A stretch of 64,000 bases of DNA from CAIWHR01 sp963779805 (GTDB taxonomy: Bacteria > Pseudomonadota > Gammaproteobacteria > Burkholderiales > Casimicrobiaceae), in contig CAVZZN010000014.1 in NCBI GenBank assembly GCA_963779805.1, positions 186,001-250,000 of the forward strand, in the 5' to 3' direction. Positions 17,008-25,470 of the stretch are shown in pieces. Both the position numbers and the translations under genes were made by a program. The number at the start of each line of letters is the position of its first letter. Position 1 is the first letter of the stretch. Under the pieces are notes generated by a model. The model searched no databases. It was not told the origin of the DNA and saw only the letters and a list, made by a program, of their open reading frames with translations.

Positions 17008-17319
17008 ATGGCAGATCCGATGAAGATCCGGGCGAACGTCGTCGGCGATTCGACCGAGGTGAAGGTGCTCATGGCCCACGAGATGGAGACGGGCCAGCGC
17101 AAGGACGCGCAGGGCAAGACGATTCCCGCCTGGCACATCACGAACGTGACCGCCACGCACAACGGCAAGACGGTGCTGTCCGCGCAGTGGGGCCCGGCCG
17201 TGTCGAAGAACCCGTTCATGTCGTTCAAGTTCAAGGGCGGCGCGAAGGGCGAGAAGGTCCAGATCAGCTGGGTGGACAACCGCGGCGACAAGAGAACGGA
17301 CGAAGCAACGATCGGGTGA
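17008..17319 (+). CDS. soxZ: Thiosulfate oxidation carrier complex protein SoxZ
   Basis: The 103-residue immunoglobulin-like partner forms the SoxYZ heterodimer and has no signal peptide of its own, as expected for co-export on the SoxY Tat signal. The sequence MKIRANVVGDSTEVKVLMAHEMETGQRKD..GKTIPAWHI is typical of SoxZ, and the C-terminal half has NPFMSFKFKGGAKGEKV and WVDNRGDKRTDEATI. AGGAGAAG precedes the start. A 155-bp gap with its own motif follows before soxA. Confidence 0.95.
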   Translation: MADPMKIRANVVGDSTEVKVLMAHEMETGQRKDAQGKTIPAWHITNVTATHNGKTVLSAQWGPAVSKNPFMSFKFKGGAKGEKVQISWVDNRGDKRTDEATIG

Positions 17320-17406
17320 CGCGCGGGGCAGGGGTGCGGTGCCGTCGACGACCCGGACTCGAGCGGCACCCGAGGTTGCGCTCGGCGCGGCGTTTGCTAC
17401 CTGCGG

Positions 17407-17421
17407 CCATAACGCAGGAGC
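17407..17421 (+). promoter_or_regulatory. Second copy of the sox motif, upstream of soxA
   Basis: CCATAACGCAGGAGC matches GCATAACGCAAGAAC at 16421-16435 in 12 of 15 positions. It lies 54 bp before the soxA start, in the only sizeable gap inside soxYZAX. No clear -35/-10 pair was found beside it, so it may be a regulator-binding or processing site. Confidence 0.45.
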
Positions 17422-17474
17422 GTGGACGGGCATAGCGGGCGCGCGCGTGGCGCCCGAACACATGAGGAGGAGGG

Positions 17475-18293
17475 ATGAGGATGCGTGCGAATTACGCAGG
17501 AGCGGTAGCGTTCGTGCTGGGGATCGCCGCTGCGCCCGCCGCGAGCGGGCAGGCGGGGAGCGATACGGTCCGCGAGATCGAGAAGTACCGCGAGGCACTC
17601 GCCGACGGCAATCCCGCCGAGCTGTACGAAGCGAAGGGGGAGGAGCTCTGGAAGACGCCGCGAGGCCCCAGGAAGGCAAGCCTCGAACGGTGCGACCTCG
17701 GCAAGGGGCCCGGCGTGGTCAAGGGCGCGTGGGTCGAGCTCCCGCGGTACTTCGCCGACACCGGGCGCGTGCAGGACGTCGAATCGCGGCTCGTGACGTG
17801 CATGTCCACGCTGCAGGGTTTCGACGCGGAGCAATTGGCCAAGACCCCCTACGGCAAGGGCGAGATGGCCAACATCACGGCACTTGCGACGTGGATCTCC
17901 GGCCAGTCGCGTGACATGGCTTTCGCGCTGCCCCAGACGCATCCCAGGGAGCGGGAGTTCTACGCCCTGGGCAAGAAGTTCTTCTACTATCGCGCCGGGC
18001 CGATGGACTTCGCCTGTTCCAGCTGCCACGGCGAAGAACACAAGCGCATCCGCCTCCAGGACCTGCCGGCGCTCTACAAGAATCCCGGCGACGGTCTCGG
18101 CATCGCGGCGTGGCCGGCCTATCGCGTGTCCAACGGGCAGATGTGGAGCATGCAGCATCGCTTGAACGACTGCCTGCGGCTGCAGCGCTTCCCGTACCCG
18201 ACGTTCGGCTCCGACGTCACGATCGCCCTGCTGACGTACATGGGCGTGAATGCCCAGGGCGCGAAGTCCATCGCCCCCGCCCTCAAGCGCTGA
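17475..18293 (+). CDS. soxA: Sulfur oxidation c-type cytochrome SoxA, monoheme type
   Basis: SoxA is the catalytic subunit of SoxAX, which couples thiosulfate oxidatively to SoxY. The 272-residue preprotein has a Sec-type signal (cleavage near ASG-QAG). One c-type heme site, CSSCH at residues 181-185, is present, together with the catalytic cysteine ligand C233 (RLNDCLRLQRFPYP), which becomes the persulfide. The N-terminal domain has cysteines 73 and 109 but no CxxCH, so the first heme of diheme SoxA is replaced by a likely disulfide. AGGAGGAGGG precedes the ATG; an in-frame ATG at 17481 is possible. soxX follows after 13 bp. Confidence 0.95.
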   Translation: MRMRANYAGAVAFVLGIAAAPAASGQAGSDTVREIEKYREALADGNPAELYEAKGEELWKTPRGPRKASLERCDLGKGPGVVKGAWVELPRYFADTGRVQDVESRLVTCMSTLQGFDAEQLAKTPYGKGEMANITALATWISGQSRDMAFALPQTHPREREFYALGKKFFYYRAGPMDFACSSCHGEEHKRIRLQDLPALYKNPGDGLGIAAWPAYRVSNGQMWSMQHRLNDCLRLQRFPYPTFGSDVTIALLTYMGVNAQGAKSIAPALKR

Positions 18294-18306
18294 AGGAGAC
18301 GACACC

Positions 18307-18954
18307 ATGAAGACCAGCCTCCACCATCTCTTCGCGGGCGTTGCCGCGGCTGCGCTCGTGGCCGGTTGCGCGGGCGGGGATACGCGCGGCGACATCGACA
18401 CCGACTTCGCGGCCATGATCAAGAGCTCGTTTCACGACCAGGGCATCGCCACGACGGATCGGCTCAAGCAGGACCTGGGTCAGTCCGCCTGCTCCGCGGA
18501 CAAGCCGCCGTCCGCCGAAGTGGCGAAGCGCATCGAGTCCGAAGCGGTGGCGTCGATCAAGTGGCCTTCGGGCGGGCAATACATCGGCGACTGGAAAGCC
18601 GGCGAGAAGCTCGCGCAGAGCGGCCGGGGCATGACCTGGAGCGACAAGAGCGCCGATCCGAAGGGCAACGGCGGCCAGTGCTACAACTGTCACCAGATCG
18701 ACAAGAAGGAAATCTCCTTCGGCACGATCGGTCCGAGCCTCTACAACTACGGAAAGCTGCGCGGCGTGAAGGATCTCAACGACCCCGCGGCGGCGCCCGT
18801 GATCCAGTACACCTGGGGCAAGCTCTGGAACAGCAAGGCCTATGCGGCCTGCTCGAACATGCCGCGCTTCGGGCACATGAAACTGCTCAACGAGCAGCAG
18901 CTCCGCGACATGATGGCGTTGTTGCTCGACCCGCACTCGCCGGTCAACAACTAA
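18307..18954 (+). CDS. soxX: Sulfur oxidation c-type cytochrome SoxX, possible lipoprotein
   Basis: SoxX is the electron-accepting heme subunit of SoxAX. The 215-residue protein has one heme motif, CYNCH at residues 125-129, and an axial methionine candidate at M185 (CSNMPRFGHM). The C-terminal LLNEQQLRDMMALLLDP is typical of SoxX. The signal peptide ends LVAGC with Cys21 in a lipobox-like context, so the mature protein could be lipid-anchored instead of freely soluble. The region between signal and heme domain is long, as in the larger type of SoxX. It is co-transcribed with soxA. Confidence 0.93.
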   Translation: MKTSLHHLFAGVAAAALVAGCAGGDTRGDIDTDFAAMIKSSFHDQGIATTDRLKQDLGQSACSADKPPSAEVAKRIESEAVASIKWPSGGQYIGDWKAGEKLAQSGRGMTWSDKSADPKGNGGQCYNCHQIDKKEISFGTIGPSLYNYGKLRGVKDLNDPAAAPVIQYTWGKLWNSKAYAACSNMPRFGHMKLLNEQQLRDMMALLLDPHSPVNN

Positions 18955-18969
18955 GGCGGGGAGGCCGCA

Positions 18970-19028
18970 GCTCCGTCCCGCGTCGCGAGCGCTGGACGGA
19001 GCCCCGGGCCATGCGTTGCGCTCCGGGG
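18970..19028 (+). repeat. Two tandem hairpins between soxX and soxB
   Basis: GCTCCGTCC (18970-18978) pairs perfectly with GGACGGAGC (18994-19002). CCCCGG (19002-19007) pairs with CCGGGG (19023-19028). They occupy the 179-bp gap before soxB without a T-run. They may stabilise the upstream transcript or dampen read-through, so that SoxB is made at a different level from SoxYZAX. Confidence 0.5.
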
Positions 19029-19133
19029 CCGACGCAGCTTCCGGGCCGCCCCACGCTCACCTCGCGTCACGAAAGCGCGGTCCCGGCGCCCTCCGGCGCA
19101 ACGCACTCTTCAACCATCCGATGCCTTTCCGCC

Positions 19134-20870
19134 ATGCTTCGCCGTGAATTCCTCCAGATGCTCGCTGCCGGCGCCGCGGCAGGGCTGCCGCTCGCAAGCC
19201 GTGCCGCCCTCGACGGGGCCGCGGAAGGCCTGTACGACGCTGCCGCAGCGCCGTTCGGCAACGTCAGCCTGTTGCACTTCACCGACTGTCACGCGCAGCT
19301 CGTCCCGGTGTATTTCCGCGAGCCGAGCGTCAACATCGGCGTTGCCGATGCCGCGGGACGCCCGCCGCATCTCGTCGGCGACGCCTTTCTCAAGCAGTAC
19401 GGCATCAGGCCCGGCTCGCGGGAAGCGTACGCGTTCACGTATCTCGACTTCGAAGCGGCGGCACGGACGTACGGCGAGATCGGCGGCTTCGCGCATCTCG
19501 CCACCCTGGTGAAGAAGTTGCGCGCATCGCGTCCCGGGGCGCTGCTGCTCGATGGCGGCGATACGTGGCAGGGCTCGGCCACCGCGCTCTGGACCAAGGG
19601 CCAGGACATGGTCGACGCCGCGAAGCTGCTGGGCGTGGACGTCATGACCGCGCATTGGGAGTTCACGCTCGGCGCCGAGCGCGTGAAGGAGATCGTCGAG
19701 AAGGACCTCGCAGGCAAGATCGACTTCGTTGCCCAGAACGTGAAGACAGCCGATTTCGGCGACGCCGTGTTCCCGCCGTACGTCGTGAAGCCGATCAACG
19801 GCGTGCCTGTCGGCATCATCGGCCAGGCCTTCCCGTACACGCCGATCGCGAACCCGCGCTACTTCGTGCCCGAGTGGACGTTCGGGATCCAGGACGAGAA
19901 CCTGCAGAAGATGGTCGACGAGGTGCGCGGCAAGGGTGCGCGCGTCGTGGTCCTGCTCTCGCACAACGGCATGGACGTCGACCTGAAGCTCGCGAGTCGC
20001 GTGCGCGGCATCGATGCGATCCTCGGCGGTCACACGCACGACGGCGTGCCGCAGCCCGTGGCGGTGCGCAATCCCGGCGGCACGACGCTCGTCACCAATG
20101 CGGGAAGCAACGGCAAGTTCCTCGCCGTGCTCGATCTCGACGTGAAGGACGGCCGGATCGCGGACTGGCGCTATCGGCTGCTGCCCGTGTTCTCGAAGCT
20201 GCTGCCCGCCGACGCGGCGATGGCCGCGCACATCGAGAAGGTGCGCGCGCCCTATCGCGACAAGCTTGGCGAGAAGCTCGCCGTCACCGAAGGCCTGCTG
20301 TATCGCCGCGGCAATTTCAACGGCACCGCCGACCAGCTGATCCTCGATGCGCTCATGGCGGAGAAGGACGCGCAGATCGCGTTCTCGCCGGGTTTCCGCT
20401 GGGGCACGAGCCTGCTGCCCGGACAGGCGATCACGTTCGACCACGTCATGGACCAGACGGCGATCACGTATCCGTTCGTCACCGTCAACGAGTTCACCGG
20501 CGAGATGATCAAGACGATCCTCGAGGACGTCGCCGACAATCTGTTCAACCCCGATCCGTATTACCAGCAGGGCGGGGACATGGTGCGCGTGGGCGGCCTC
20601 GCGTACGCCATCGATCCGAAGGCGGCGATGGGCAGGCGAATCACCGCGATGTCGCTCGGCGGCAAGGCCATCGAGCCTGCGCGCAAGTACAAGGTGGCCG
20701 GTTGGGCGCCGGTGTCGGAGGAGGCGAAGGCCGCGGGCGGCGAGCCCGTGTGGGACGTCGTCGCGCGTTACCTGCGCGCGCAGAAGAGCGTGCGGCCGCG
20801 CAAGCTCAACCTGCCCACGGTCGTGGGCATCCGCGACAATCCCGGGGTCGCGAACGACGGCTCGGCCTAG
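19134..20870 (+). CDS. soxB: Thiosulfohydrolase SoxB
   Basis: SoxB is the periplasmic dinuclear manganese enzyme that hydrolyses the terminal sulfone from SoxY-bound thiosulfonate, releasing sulfate. The 578-residue protein starts with a short Tat-like signal (MLRREFLQMLAAGAAAGLPLASRA). Metallophosphoesterase (5'-nucleotidase family) ligands are visible in LLHFTDCHAQLVPVYFREPS, LLDGGDTWQGSA, VLLSHNGMDVDLKL and ILGGHTHDGVPQP. The C-terminal nucleotidase domain includes the family's FSPGFRWGTSLLPGQAIT. It follows soxX after a hairpin-containing gap and converges on tyrS. Confidence 0.96.
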   Translation: MLRREFLQMLAAGAAAGLPLASRAALDGAAEGLYDAAAAPFGNVSLLHFTDCHAQLVPVYFREPSVNIGVADAAGRPPHLVGDAFLKQYGIRPGSREAYAFTYLDFEAAARTYGEIGGFAHLATLVKKLRASRPGALLLDGGDTWQGSATALWTKGQDMVDAAKLLGVDVMTAHWEFTLGAERVKEIVEKDLAGKIDFVAQNVKTADFGDAVFPPYVVKPINGVPVGIIGQAFPYTPIANPRYFVPEWTFGIQDENLQKMVDEVRGKGARVVVLLSHNGMDVDLKLASRVRGIDAILGGHTHDGVPQPVAVRNPGGTTLVTNAGSNGKFLAVLDLDVKDGRIADWRYRLLPVFSKLLPADAAMAAHIEKVRAPYRDKLGEKLAVTEGLLYRRGNFNGTADQLILDALMAEKDAQIAFSPGFRWGTSLLPGQAITFDHVMDQTAITYPFVTVNEFTGEMIKTILEDVADNLFNPDPYYQQGGDMVRVGGLAYAIDPKAAMGRRITAMSLGGKAIEPARKYKVAGWAPVSEEAKAAGGEPVWDVVARYLRAQKSVRPRKLNLPTVVGIRDNPGVANDGSA

Positions 20871-20880
20871 CACCTCCTGC

Positions 20881-20911
20881 GCGGAGCACCGACTCCGAGT
20901 CGTCACTCCGC
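20881..20911. terminator. Nested palindromic terminator between soxB and tyrS
   Basis: GCGGAG (20881-20886) and CTCCGC (20906-20911) enclose the palindrome CGACTCCGAGTCG (20890-20902). The hairpin serves both convergent genes. Its core is identical to the core of the 41-bp palindrome at 54480-54520. Confidence 0.65.
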
Positions 20912-20929
20912 GTGGCGGGTCGCCCTTGC

Positions 20930-22132
20930 TCAGACCAGCGTCACGCGCGCGAAGCGGCGCTTGCCGGCCTGGATCACCACGGTGGCGCCTGCCGCCAGCA
21001 CCAGCGCCTTGTCGGTCACGACGTCGCCGTCGATCTTGAGCCCGCGCTGCGCGATCAGCCGCAGCGCCTCCGACGTCGACTCGACCACGCCGGCCTGCTT
21101 GGCGGCCTGTGCAACCGGCAGTCCGGCTCCGGCGGAATGCAGGGTCACCTCCGGCATCGATTCGGGCATCGCACCCTGCCGGAAGCGCGCCTCGAACTCC
21201 GCCAGCGCGTGCTCCGCGGCTGGGCGCGAATGGAACCGCGTGACGATCTCCTGCGCCAGCATCACCTTCGCGTCGCGCGGATTCCGGCCTTCCTCGCACT
21301 CGCGCCTGAGCGCCGCGATCTCGCCCATGGGGCGGAAGGACAGCAGCTCGAAGTAGCGCCACATCAGCGGGTCGGAGATCGACATCAGCTTGCCGAACAT
21401 CTCATCCGGCGCCTCCGTGATGCCGACATAGTTGTCGAGCGACTTCGACATCTTGTTGACGCCGTCGAGGCCTTCGAGCAGGGGCAAGGTGAGGATGCAT
21501 TGCGGCTCCTGCCCGTAATGGCGCTGCAGCTCGCGGCCGACGAGCAGGTTGAACTTCTGGTCGGTCCCGCCGAGCTCGACGTCGGCCTTCAATGCGACCG
21601 AGTCGTAACCCTGGGCGAGCGGGTAGAGGAACTCGTGGATGGCGATCGCCTGGCCGCCGGCATAGCGCTTGGCGAAGTCGTCGCGCTCGAGCATCCGTGC
21701 GACCGTATAGCGCGCGGCGAGCCGGATCATGCCATCGGCCCCCAGTGCCGATAACCATTTCGAGTTGAACGCGACCTCGGTCCGTTCGCGGTCGAGGATC
21801 AGGAAGACCTGGTCGGTGTAGGTCTTCGCGTTGGCGGCGATTTCTTCGGGCGAGAGGGGCGGGCGGGTGACGTTGCGTCCGGTCGGGTCGCCGATGAGTC
21901 CCGTGAAATCACCGATGAGGAAGATGATGTGATGCCCGAGGTCCTGCAGCTGCCGCAGCTTGTTGAACTGGACGGTGTGGCCGAGGTGCAGGTCCGGCCG
22001 CGTCGGGTCGAAGCCTTCCTTGATGCGCAGCGGCGTACCGCGGGCGAGCTTGGTGGCGAGCTCGGACTCGACCAGGAGCTCATCGGCGCCGCGCTTGAAC
22101 ACGGCAAGGTGGTGGGCGACGTCGACAGCCAT
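20930..22132 (-). CDS. tyrS: Tyrosine--tRNA ligase
   Basis: This enzyme charges tRNA-Tyr with tyrosine. The 400-residue protein has the class I HIGH-type motif HLGH (PTRPDLHLGHTVQFNKL), the tyrosine-pocket GGQAIAIHEFLYPLAQGYDSV, and the KMSKS loop in VNKMSKSLDNYVG. A C-terminal S4 RNA-binding domain (GVVESTSEALRLIAQRGLKIDGDVV) is present. This is the longer TyrRS subtype with KMSKS. It converges on soxB and is divergent from the M23 peptidase gene. Confidence 0.97.
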   Translation of the reverse strand: MAVDVAHHLAVFKRGADELLVESELATKLARGTPLRIKEGFDPTRPDLHLGHTVQFNKLRQLQDLGHHIIFLIGDFTGLIGDPTGRNVTRPPLSPEEIAANAKTYTDQVFLILDRERTEVAFNSKWLSALGADGMIRLAARYTVARMLERDDFAKRYAGGQAIAIHEFLYPLAQGYDSVALKADVELGGTDQKFNLLVGRELQRHYGQEPQCILTLPLLEGLDGVNKMSKSLDNYVGITEAPDEMFGKLMSISDPLMWRYFELLSFRPMGEIAALRRECEEGRNPRDAKVMLAQEIVTRFHSRPAAEHALAEFEARFRQGAMPESMPEVTLHSAGAGLPVAQAAKQAGVVESTSEALRLIAQRGLKIDGDVVTDKALVLAAGATVVIQAGKRRFARVTLV

Positions 22133-22290
22133 CCGGACTTCCTTCAGCGGGCGCTCGTTGGGGTTTCCCGCCAGGTCATTCCCGACGGGCGGGCGCCATC
22201 AGCAGGTGCCGGAACTTTGTGTAGGGCAAATGCTCACGGCGGACAACTTTGGTAGAATCGCCGCCTCCCCTGCGTCAACCGCATCACTCC

Positions 22291-23628
22291 ATGGCCGCGA
22301 CCCCAGCCCGGATTTTAGCTCAAAGGCTCCCCGCCACCGCCCGCCGCGCGGTGTCGTTCCTGTCGACGGGGCAGTGGATCGCGATGGCGGTGCTGGCGCT
22401 TTCGGGCATGGCCGCGTTCGGCATCGCCCCGGATTCGTCCCTGGATCTCAACGTGCCATTGGCCGTCGTCCGGGAGTTGCCCGCGCCGCAAGTGACGTCG
22501 CTCGACCCCGCGAGCGAGAGCTACTGGCGGGAAGAGCGGGTCCAGCGCGGGGACACCCTCGGGCGCGTGCTCGCCCGGCTCGGGGTCGACGACCCCGACG
22601 CGCTCGAATTCGTGCGCTCCGACGCGACCGCCCGGACGCTCTTCCAGCTGCGCCCCGGGAAACCGCTCCGCGTCGAGACCGACGACGACGGCCACCTCCT
22701 CGCGCTGCGTTTCCTCACCAACGCCGGCGAGATGCTCGCCATCAACCGCGCGAACGACGGGCTCGTGGCCAAGCTGGGCCCGGCGCCGACGACGGTGCGG
22801 TGGAAGATGGCGGCCGGCGAGATCCGGTCGTCGCTGTTCGCGGCCGCCGACGAGGCCGACCTGCCGGACGTGGTGACGCGCCAGCTCGCCGACGTGTTCT
22901 CCGGCGACATCGACTTCCACCACGACCTGCGGCGCGGCGACCATTTCGCGGTCGTCTACGAGATGCGCTACGTGGACGGCGAGCCCGTCGGCGCCGGCAA
23001 GATCATCGCGGCGGAGTTCGCCAACGACGGCGAGAGCTACCGCGCGTTCCTGTGGCGCGGCCCGGACGGCTCGGAGAGCTACTACGACGAAGATGGCAGT
23101 GCCTTGCGCAAGGCCTTCCTGCGCTCGCCCGTGGAGTTCTCGCGCGTCACCTCCGGCTTCACGCAGGCGCGCTTCCATCCGATCCTGCAGGAATGGCGCG
23201 CCCACAAGGGCGTCGACTACGCCGCTCCGATCGGCACGCCCGTCCGCTCGGTTGCCGAGGGCAAGGTCGTCTTCGCCGGCGTCCAGAATGGCTACGGCAA
23301 CGTCATCCACATCCAGCATCAGGGCGTCTACAGCACGCTGTACGCGCACCTGTCGGGCTTCGGGCCGGGGATCCACCTCGGCGCCCACATCGCCCAGGGC
23401 CAACTGATCGGCTACGTCGGCCAGACGGGCTGGGCGACGGGTCCGCACCTGCACTACGAATTCCGCGTCAACAACGACCAGCGCGATCCCGAGACGCTGG
23501 CGCTTCCCCATGGCGATCCGCTGACCCCGGCCCAGAAGGTGCTTTTCGCCGAGGGCATGGCGTCGGCACGCACGCAGCTCCAGCTCGCCGAATCGATGCC
23601 CGCGGCGCTGGTCGCGGGCGGCGACTGA
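22291..23628 (+). CDS. M23-family murein metallopeptidase
   Basis: The 445-residue envelope protein has one N-terminal membrane anchor (about residues 31-48, WIAMAVLALSGMAAFGI). A LysM/OapA-like region (EERVQRGDTLGRVLARLGV) follows, and then the C-terminal LytM/M23 domain with zinc ligands in HKGVDYAAPIGTPV and GPHLHYEFRVN. Such enzymes cut peptidoglycan cross-bridges for cell growth or separation. The ATG at 22291 was chosen; a TAGAAT -10-like box lies at 22253-22258. anmK follows 37 bp later, past a small CGGGGCG-T-CGCCCCG palindrome (23634-23648), so both genes act on cell-wall material. Confidence 0.9.
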   Translation: MAATPARILAQRLPATARRAVSFLSTGQWIAMAVLALSGMAAFGIAPDSSLDLNVPLAVVRELPAPQVTSLDPASESYWREERVQRGDTLGRVLARLGVDDPDALEFVRSDATARTLFQLRPGKPLRVETDDDGHLLALRFLTNAGEMLAINRANDGLVAKLGPAPTTVRWKMAAGEIRSSLFAAADEADLPDVVTRQLADVFSGDIDFHHDLRRGDHFAVVYEMRYVDGEPVGAGKIIAAEFANDGESYRAFLWRGPDGSESYYDEDGSALRKAFLRSPVEFSRVTSGFTQARFHPILQEWRAHKGVDYAAPIGTPVRSVAEGKVVFAGVQNGYGNVIHIQHQGVYSTLYAHLSGFGPGIHLGAHIAQGQLIGYVGQTGWATGPHLHYEFRVNNDQRDPETLALPHGDPLTPAQKVLFAEGMASARTQLQLAESMPAALVAGGD

Positions 23629-23665
23629 CCGGACGGGGCGTCGCCCCGGCTCGCCCCCATCCTTC

Positions 23666-24787
23666 ATGCGCCGCGAACTGTATGTCGGCGTGATGTCCGG
23701 CACGAGCCTGGACGGCATCGACGCCGTGCTCGTGGACTTCAGTCCCATTCGCGCCGGTCGGCCGTGCCGGATCGTCGACGCCGTCCACGTCGACTTCGAC
23801 CCGATGCTGCGCGAAGCCCTGCTGGAGCTGCAGCAGCCCGGCGAGGACGAGCTGGCGCGCGCCGCGCGAGCCGCGAATGCGCTTGCGGACGCTTACGGGG
23901 ACGCGATCACCGAGCTGCTCGCGAAGGCGCATGTCCCGGCGGACGACGTGGACGCTGCCGGCGTGCACGGCCAGACCATCCGCCACCGGCCCGAGGAAAG
24001 CTGGACCTTGCAGCTCAACAACGCGGCGCGCACGGCCGAGCGCTGCGGCGTCACCGTGGTGGCTGATTTCCGCAGCCGCGACATGGCCGCGGGGGGGCAG
24101 GGTGCGCCGCTCGTGCCGGCGTTCCACTCCGCGATGTTCGGCGGCGTGACGGATCGGGTCGTGGTCAACATCGGCGGCATCGCCAACGTGACGGACCTCC
24201 CGGTCGACCGGCCGGTCCGCGGCTTCGACACCGGGCCGGGCAACGTCCTCCTCGATCACTGGTACGCGCGGCACCGCAGCGGCACCTACGATCGGGGCGG
24301 TCGCTGGGCGCGATCGGGCCGTGTCGACCAGCGCCTGCTGCGGATCATGCGCGCCGAGCCTTTCTTCGACCGCGACCCGCCCAAGAGCACGGGCCGCGAT
24401 CTCTTCAACGGCGCTTGGCTCGACGCGCGCCTTGCCGAAGCGAATGTCGACGGCGTGCACCGCGCAGCGGCGGACGTGCAGGCGACGCTGGTGGCGCTCA
24501 CGGCCGGCACCATCGCCGATGCCATACGCAGCCATTGCAGCACGGGCACCGAGGTGCTCGTCTGCGGGGGCGGCGCGTACAACCTTGCGCTGCTCGATGC
24601 GCTGAGCGCGGATCTCGCCCCGCGCGTGGTCAAGACCACCAACGCGCTGGGCATAGCCGCGGAGCACGTCGAAGCCATGGCGTTCGCGTGGCTGGCACGC
24701 CAATCCCTCGCCGGACGCACCGGCAACCTGCCCGAGGTCACCGGGGCCAAGGCGCCCCGCGTGCTCGGTGCGGTCTACCACCGCTGA
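23666..24787 (+). CDS. anmK: Anhydro-N-acetylmuramic acid kinase
   Basis: AnmK phosphorylates and opens 1,6-anhydro-MurNAc released during peptidoglycan turnover, giving MurNAc-6-phosphate for recycling. The 373-residue protein begins with the family signature YVGVMSGTSLDGIDAVLVDF and has the catalytic segment VHGQTIRHRPEESWTLQL, DFRSRDMAAGGQGAPLVPAFH, GGIANVT and the C-terminal ATP-binding GGGAYNLALLDALS. Its position right after a murein hydrolase gene suits a recycling role. It ends at a strong terminator shared with erpA. Confidence 0.95.
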   Translation: MRRELYVGVMSGTSLDGIDAVLVDFSPIRAGRPCRIVDAVHVDFDPMLREALLELQQPGEDELARAARAANALADAYGDAITELLAKAHVPADDVDAAGVHGQTIRHRPEESWTLQLNNAARTAERCGVTVVADFRSRDMAAGGQGAPLVPAFHSAMFGGVTDRVVVNIGGIANVTDLPVDRPVRGFDTGPGNVLLDHWYARHRSGTYDRGGRWARSGRVDQRLLRIMRAEPFFDRDPPKSTGRDLFNGAWLDARLAEANVDGVHRAAADVQATLVALTAGTIADAIRSHCSTGTEVLVCGGGAYNLALLDALSADLAPRVVKTTNALGIAAEHVEAMAFAWLARQSLAGRTGNLPEVTGAKAPRVLGAVYHR

Positions 24788-24822
24788 CGTTCCTCAGGGC
24801 CGCGACAGGCTGCGGAAAAGGA

Positions 24823-24845
24823 AACGGGGCCGCGCGGGCCCCGTT
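24823..24845. terminator. Terminator between convergent anmK and erpA
   Basis: AACGGGGCC (24823-24831) pairs perfectly with GGCCCCGTT (24837-24845) over a 5-nt loop. On the minus strand the stem runs into CGTTTCCTTTTCC, giving erpA a U-rich tail. Confidence 0.8.
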
Positions 24846-24869
24846 CCGGAACGACAGGATGAGACGGCG

Positions 24870-25220
24870 TCAGACGGAGAACGACGAGCCGCAGCCGCAC
24901 GTGGTCTGCGCGTTCGGATTCTTGATCACGAATTGCGCGCCCTCGAGGCCTTCGCTGTAGTCGATCTCGGCACCCACGAGGTATTGGTAGCTCATGGCGT
25001 CGATCAGCAGCGTCACGCCGTTCTTCTGCATTGCAGTATCGTCGTCGTTCTGGACTTCGTCGAACGTGAAGCCGTACTGGAAGCCGGAGCAGCCGCCGCC
25101 CGTCACGAAGACGCGAAGCTTGAGCTCGGGATTGCCCTCCTCGTCGATCAGCGCCTTGACCTTCTCGGCGGCACTGTCGGTGAAGACGAGCGGGGCGGGC
25201 ATGTCGGTCATGTCGTTCAT
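24870..25220 (-). CDS. erpA: Iron-sulfur cluster insertion protein (A-type carrier)
   Basis: ErpA delivers Fe-S clusters to apoproteins. The 116-residue protein has the three conserved cysteines of A-type carriers: one in FVTGGGCSGFQYGF and two in the C-terminal TTCGCGSSFSV. The ATG at 25220 has AGGAG about 8 bases upstream. It has its own predicted promoter and is separated from argC by about 250 bp. Fe-S demand from the flavin oxidoreductase and the molybdenum hydroxylase in this window fits the need for such a carrier. Confidence 0.94.
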   Translation of the reverse strand: MNDMTDMPAPLVFTDSAAEKVKALIDEEGNPELKLRVFVTGGGCSGFQYGFTFDEVQNDDDTAMQKNGVTLLIDAMSYQYLVGAEIDYSEGLEGAQFVIKNPNAQTTCGCGSSFSV

Positions 25221-25250
25221 TCGTAGGCTCCTCGCGCGATCGCAGCGCGG

Positions 25251-25279
25251 ATTATCGAAGTTTTGCAGGGACCGGGCAA
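25251..25279 (-). promoter_or_regulatory. Predicted erpA promoter
   Basis: Read on the minus strand: TTGCCC (25279-25274), 17-bp spacer, GATAAT (25256-25251), ending 31 bp before the erpA start. The rest of the 250-bp erpA-argC gap is GC-rich and shows no gene. Confidence 0.65.
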
Positions 25280-25470
25280 CCCCGTGTGGCCAAGGGTCTC
25301 GCCTGTCCGGCACGCGCCGTCGCGGTCGCTTCGGCTGCTCAGGGCGGCGGGCCGGATATCCTTTCGTTCTCTGCGCTTGAGTTGGGGGCGCGCCCTCCCG
25401 GACGCAAGTGCCGCGCCAGCTCGCACGAGGCCGCGCCGACGCCGTCGATGGCGCCGGCCAACCGGCCGCG

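Noticed and set aside
14715..17369. Long open frames opposite speE and sox, and similar long antisense frames throughout
   Set aside because: They are antisense shadows of high-GC genes, rich in Arg/Ala/Gly/Pro, with no domain pattern and crossing several real gene boundaries.
25221..25470. Hidden gene between erpA and argC
   Set aside because: Short frames exist on both strands, but they are Arg/Pro-rich with no ribosome-binding site; only the erpA promoter is supported.
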